DNA of 12,971 nucleotides from JAEUPI01 sp035764445 (GTDB taxonomy: Bacteria; Pseudomonadota; Gammaproteobacteria; Burkholderiales; Burkholderiaceae_C): contig DASTZF010000356.1 of assembly GCA_035764445.1 (NCBI GenBank), forward strand, positions 1 through 12,971, in the 5' to 3' direction. The translations under genes were made by a program, and so were the position numbers. Shown piece after piece: positions 12,522 through 12,971 of the stretch. The first letter of the stretch is position 1. Every line of letters begins with the position of its first letter. Below the pieces are notes generated by a model that saw nothing but the letters and a program-made list of their open reading frames with translations, did not search any database and was not told the DNA's origin.

Positions 12522-12971
12522 CTATGGCGCTGGCGATGGCGCTGATGCCCCCGTGCACGCACCGGGCTCGACCAGCGGAAGCAGCGCCGGCGACAACGAC
12601 TTGAGCACCTGAGCTGCCAGCGCACTGGTGAAGCGGTACCGCGCGGCGTCGGGTTCGTGCACATGGATCATCACGGTGCCGAAGTGGCGCTCGCCAAGCA
12701 CGAAGACGAAGCTGGCCGTGCGATCGACGGCCCGCGACGAGATCAGAAGGCCACCCTTGCCGTACACATCGAAGCGATGGTCGCCAGTGCCGGTCTTGCC
12801 ACCCAGCGCGATCGGCTGGCCGTCGCGGCCCACGAAGGCGCGAGTCAAACGCCGCGCCGTGCCTTCTTCGACCACGTCGACCAGGGCACGGCGAACGATT
12901 CGCGTGAGTTCCGCTGGCAGCACTCGCTGCGGCGCGGTGGCGCGGTATTCGAAGTGGGTCTCGTACGGCGT
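12522..12971 (-). CDS. Penicillin-binding protein (transpeptidase domain), C-terminal part
   Basis: The leftward frame is open to the right edge, so the N-terminal part lies outside the window. The visible ~149 residues contain the third active-site motif of penicillin-binding transpeptidases, GGKTGTGDHRF (Lys-Thr-Gly near 12785-12797), preceded by LVDVVEEGTARRL and followed by strands GGLLISSRAVDRTASFVFVL and the ending RYRFTSALAAQVLKSL. The context resembles the large bifunctional glycosyltransferase-51/transpeptidase proteins of Burkholderiales, which polymerise and cross-link peptidoglycan in the periplasm. The bifunctional assignment is inference, because the glycosyltransferase domain is not visible. 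The last ~20 residues (ACTGASAPSPAP) are a flexible tail. Confidence 0.9.
   Translation of the reverse strand, partial: TPYETHFEYRATAPQRVLPAELTRIVRRALVDVVEEGTARRLTRAFVGRDGQPIALGGKTGTGDHRFDVYGKGGLLISSRAVDRTASFVFVLGERHFGTVMIHVHEPDAARYRFTSALAAQVLKSLSPALLPLVEPGACTGASAPSPAP

Noticed and set aside
1..12971. Searched for CRISPR arrays, insertion sequences, integrase/transposase genes, toxin-antitoxin pairs and defence genes.
   Set aside because: No regularly spaced repeats and no protein with the motifs of those systems were seen. The short repeats found are only two copies each and far apart.

Overview
The window is high-GC DNA from a bacterium, most likely a betaproteobacterium of the order Burkholderiales. 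This is an inference from a DUF1840 protein (largely betaproteobacterial), the type of bifunctional penicillin-binding protein at the right edge, the general-stress small proteins (CsbD-like, DUF1003) and strong G/C bias at third codon positions. No transposase, integrase, phage structural gene, CRISPR array or rRNA was seen.

Layout, left to right. 1-901 (-): secreted TPR protein, cut by the left edge. 970-1044 (-): truncated copy of the membrane-anchored protein encoded intact at 5592-5945. 1403-2266 (+): transglutaminase-like protease. 2341-2377 (-): strong terminator, possibly closing a small zinc-ribbon-like ORF antisense to the csbD leader. 2612-2845 (+): CsbD-like stress protein. 2899-3084 (+): 61-aa protein with a second copy at 9738-9923 (-). 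3211-3747 (+): 5'-truncated Na+/H+ antiporter. 3966-4937 and 4963-5175 (-): diguanylate cyclase preceded by a small basic protein. 5390-5524 and 5592-5945 (+): a Lys/Pro-rich small protein whose apparent start codon is ATA, then the membrane-anchored protein. 6566-6828 and 6955-7251 (+): two genes damaged by frameshifts (a small conserved protein and a DUF1003 protein). 7266-8384 (+): exported MBL-fold lipoprotein. 8616-9629 (-): class III nucleotide cyclase fused to an FHA domain, with the second 61-aa gene upstream. 10291-10533 (+): 80-aa protein. 10548-10624 (-): degenerate tRNA-Asn. 11001-11698 (+): a tightly spaced pair of an internally duplicated small protein and DUF1840. 11745-11879 (+): C-terminal tail resembling a 2OG-Fe(II) oxygenase. 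11929-12369 (+): two-CBS-domain protein. 12522-12971 (-): C-terminus of a penicillin-binding protein, cut by the right edge.

The genes do not form one pathway. The window is a patchwork of small stress-associated proteins, two second-messenger enzymes (c-di-GMP and a cyclic mononucleotide) and an unusually large number of gene ends, remnants and short duplicated sequences between them. Two short repeat families, two paralogous gene pairs and a tRNA-Asn relic suggest repeated recombination. Three frameshifts can each be repaired by adding back one C in a C run, which may be real decay or a systematic sequencing error. I did not find a convincing new multi-gene system; the most interesting items are the decay pattern, the two repeats, the ATA start and the paralogous 61-aa proteins.
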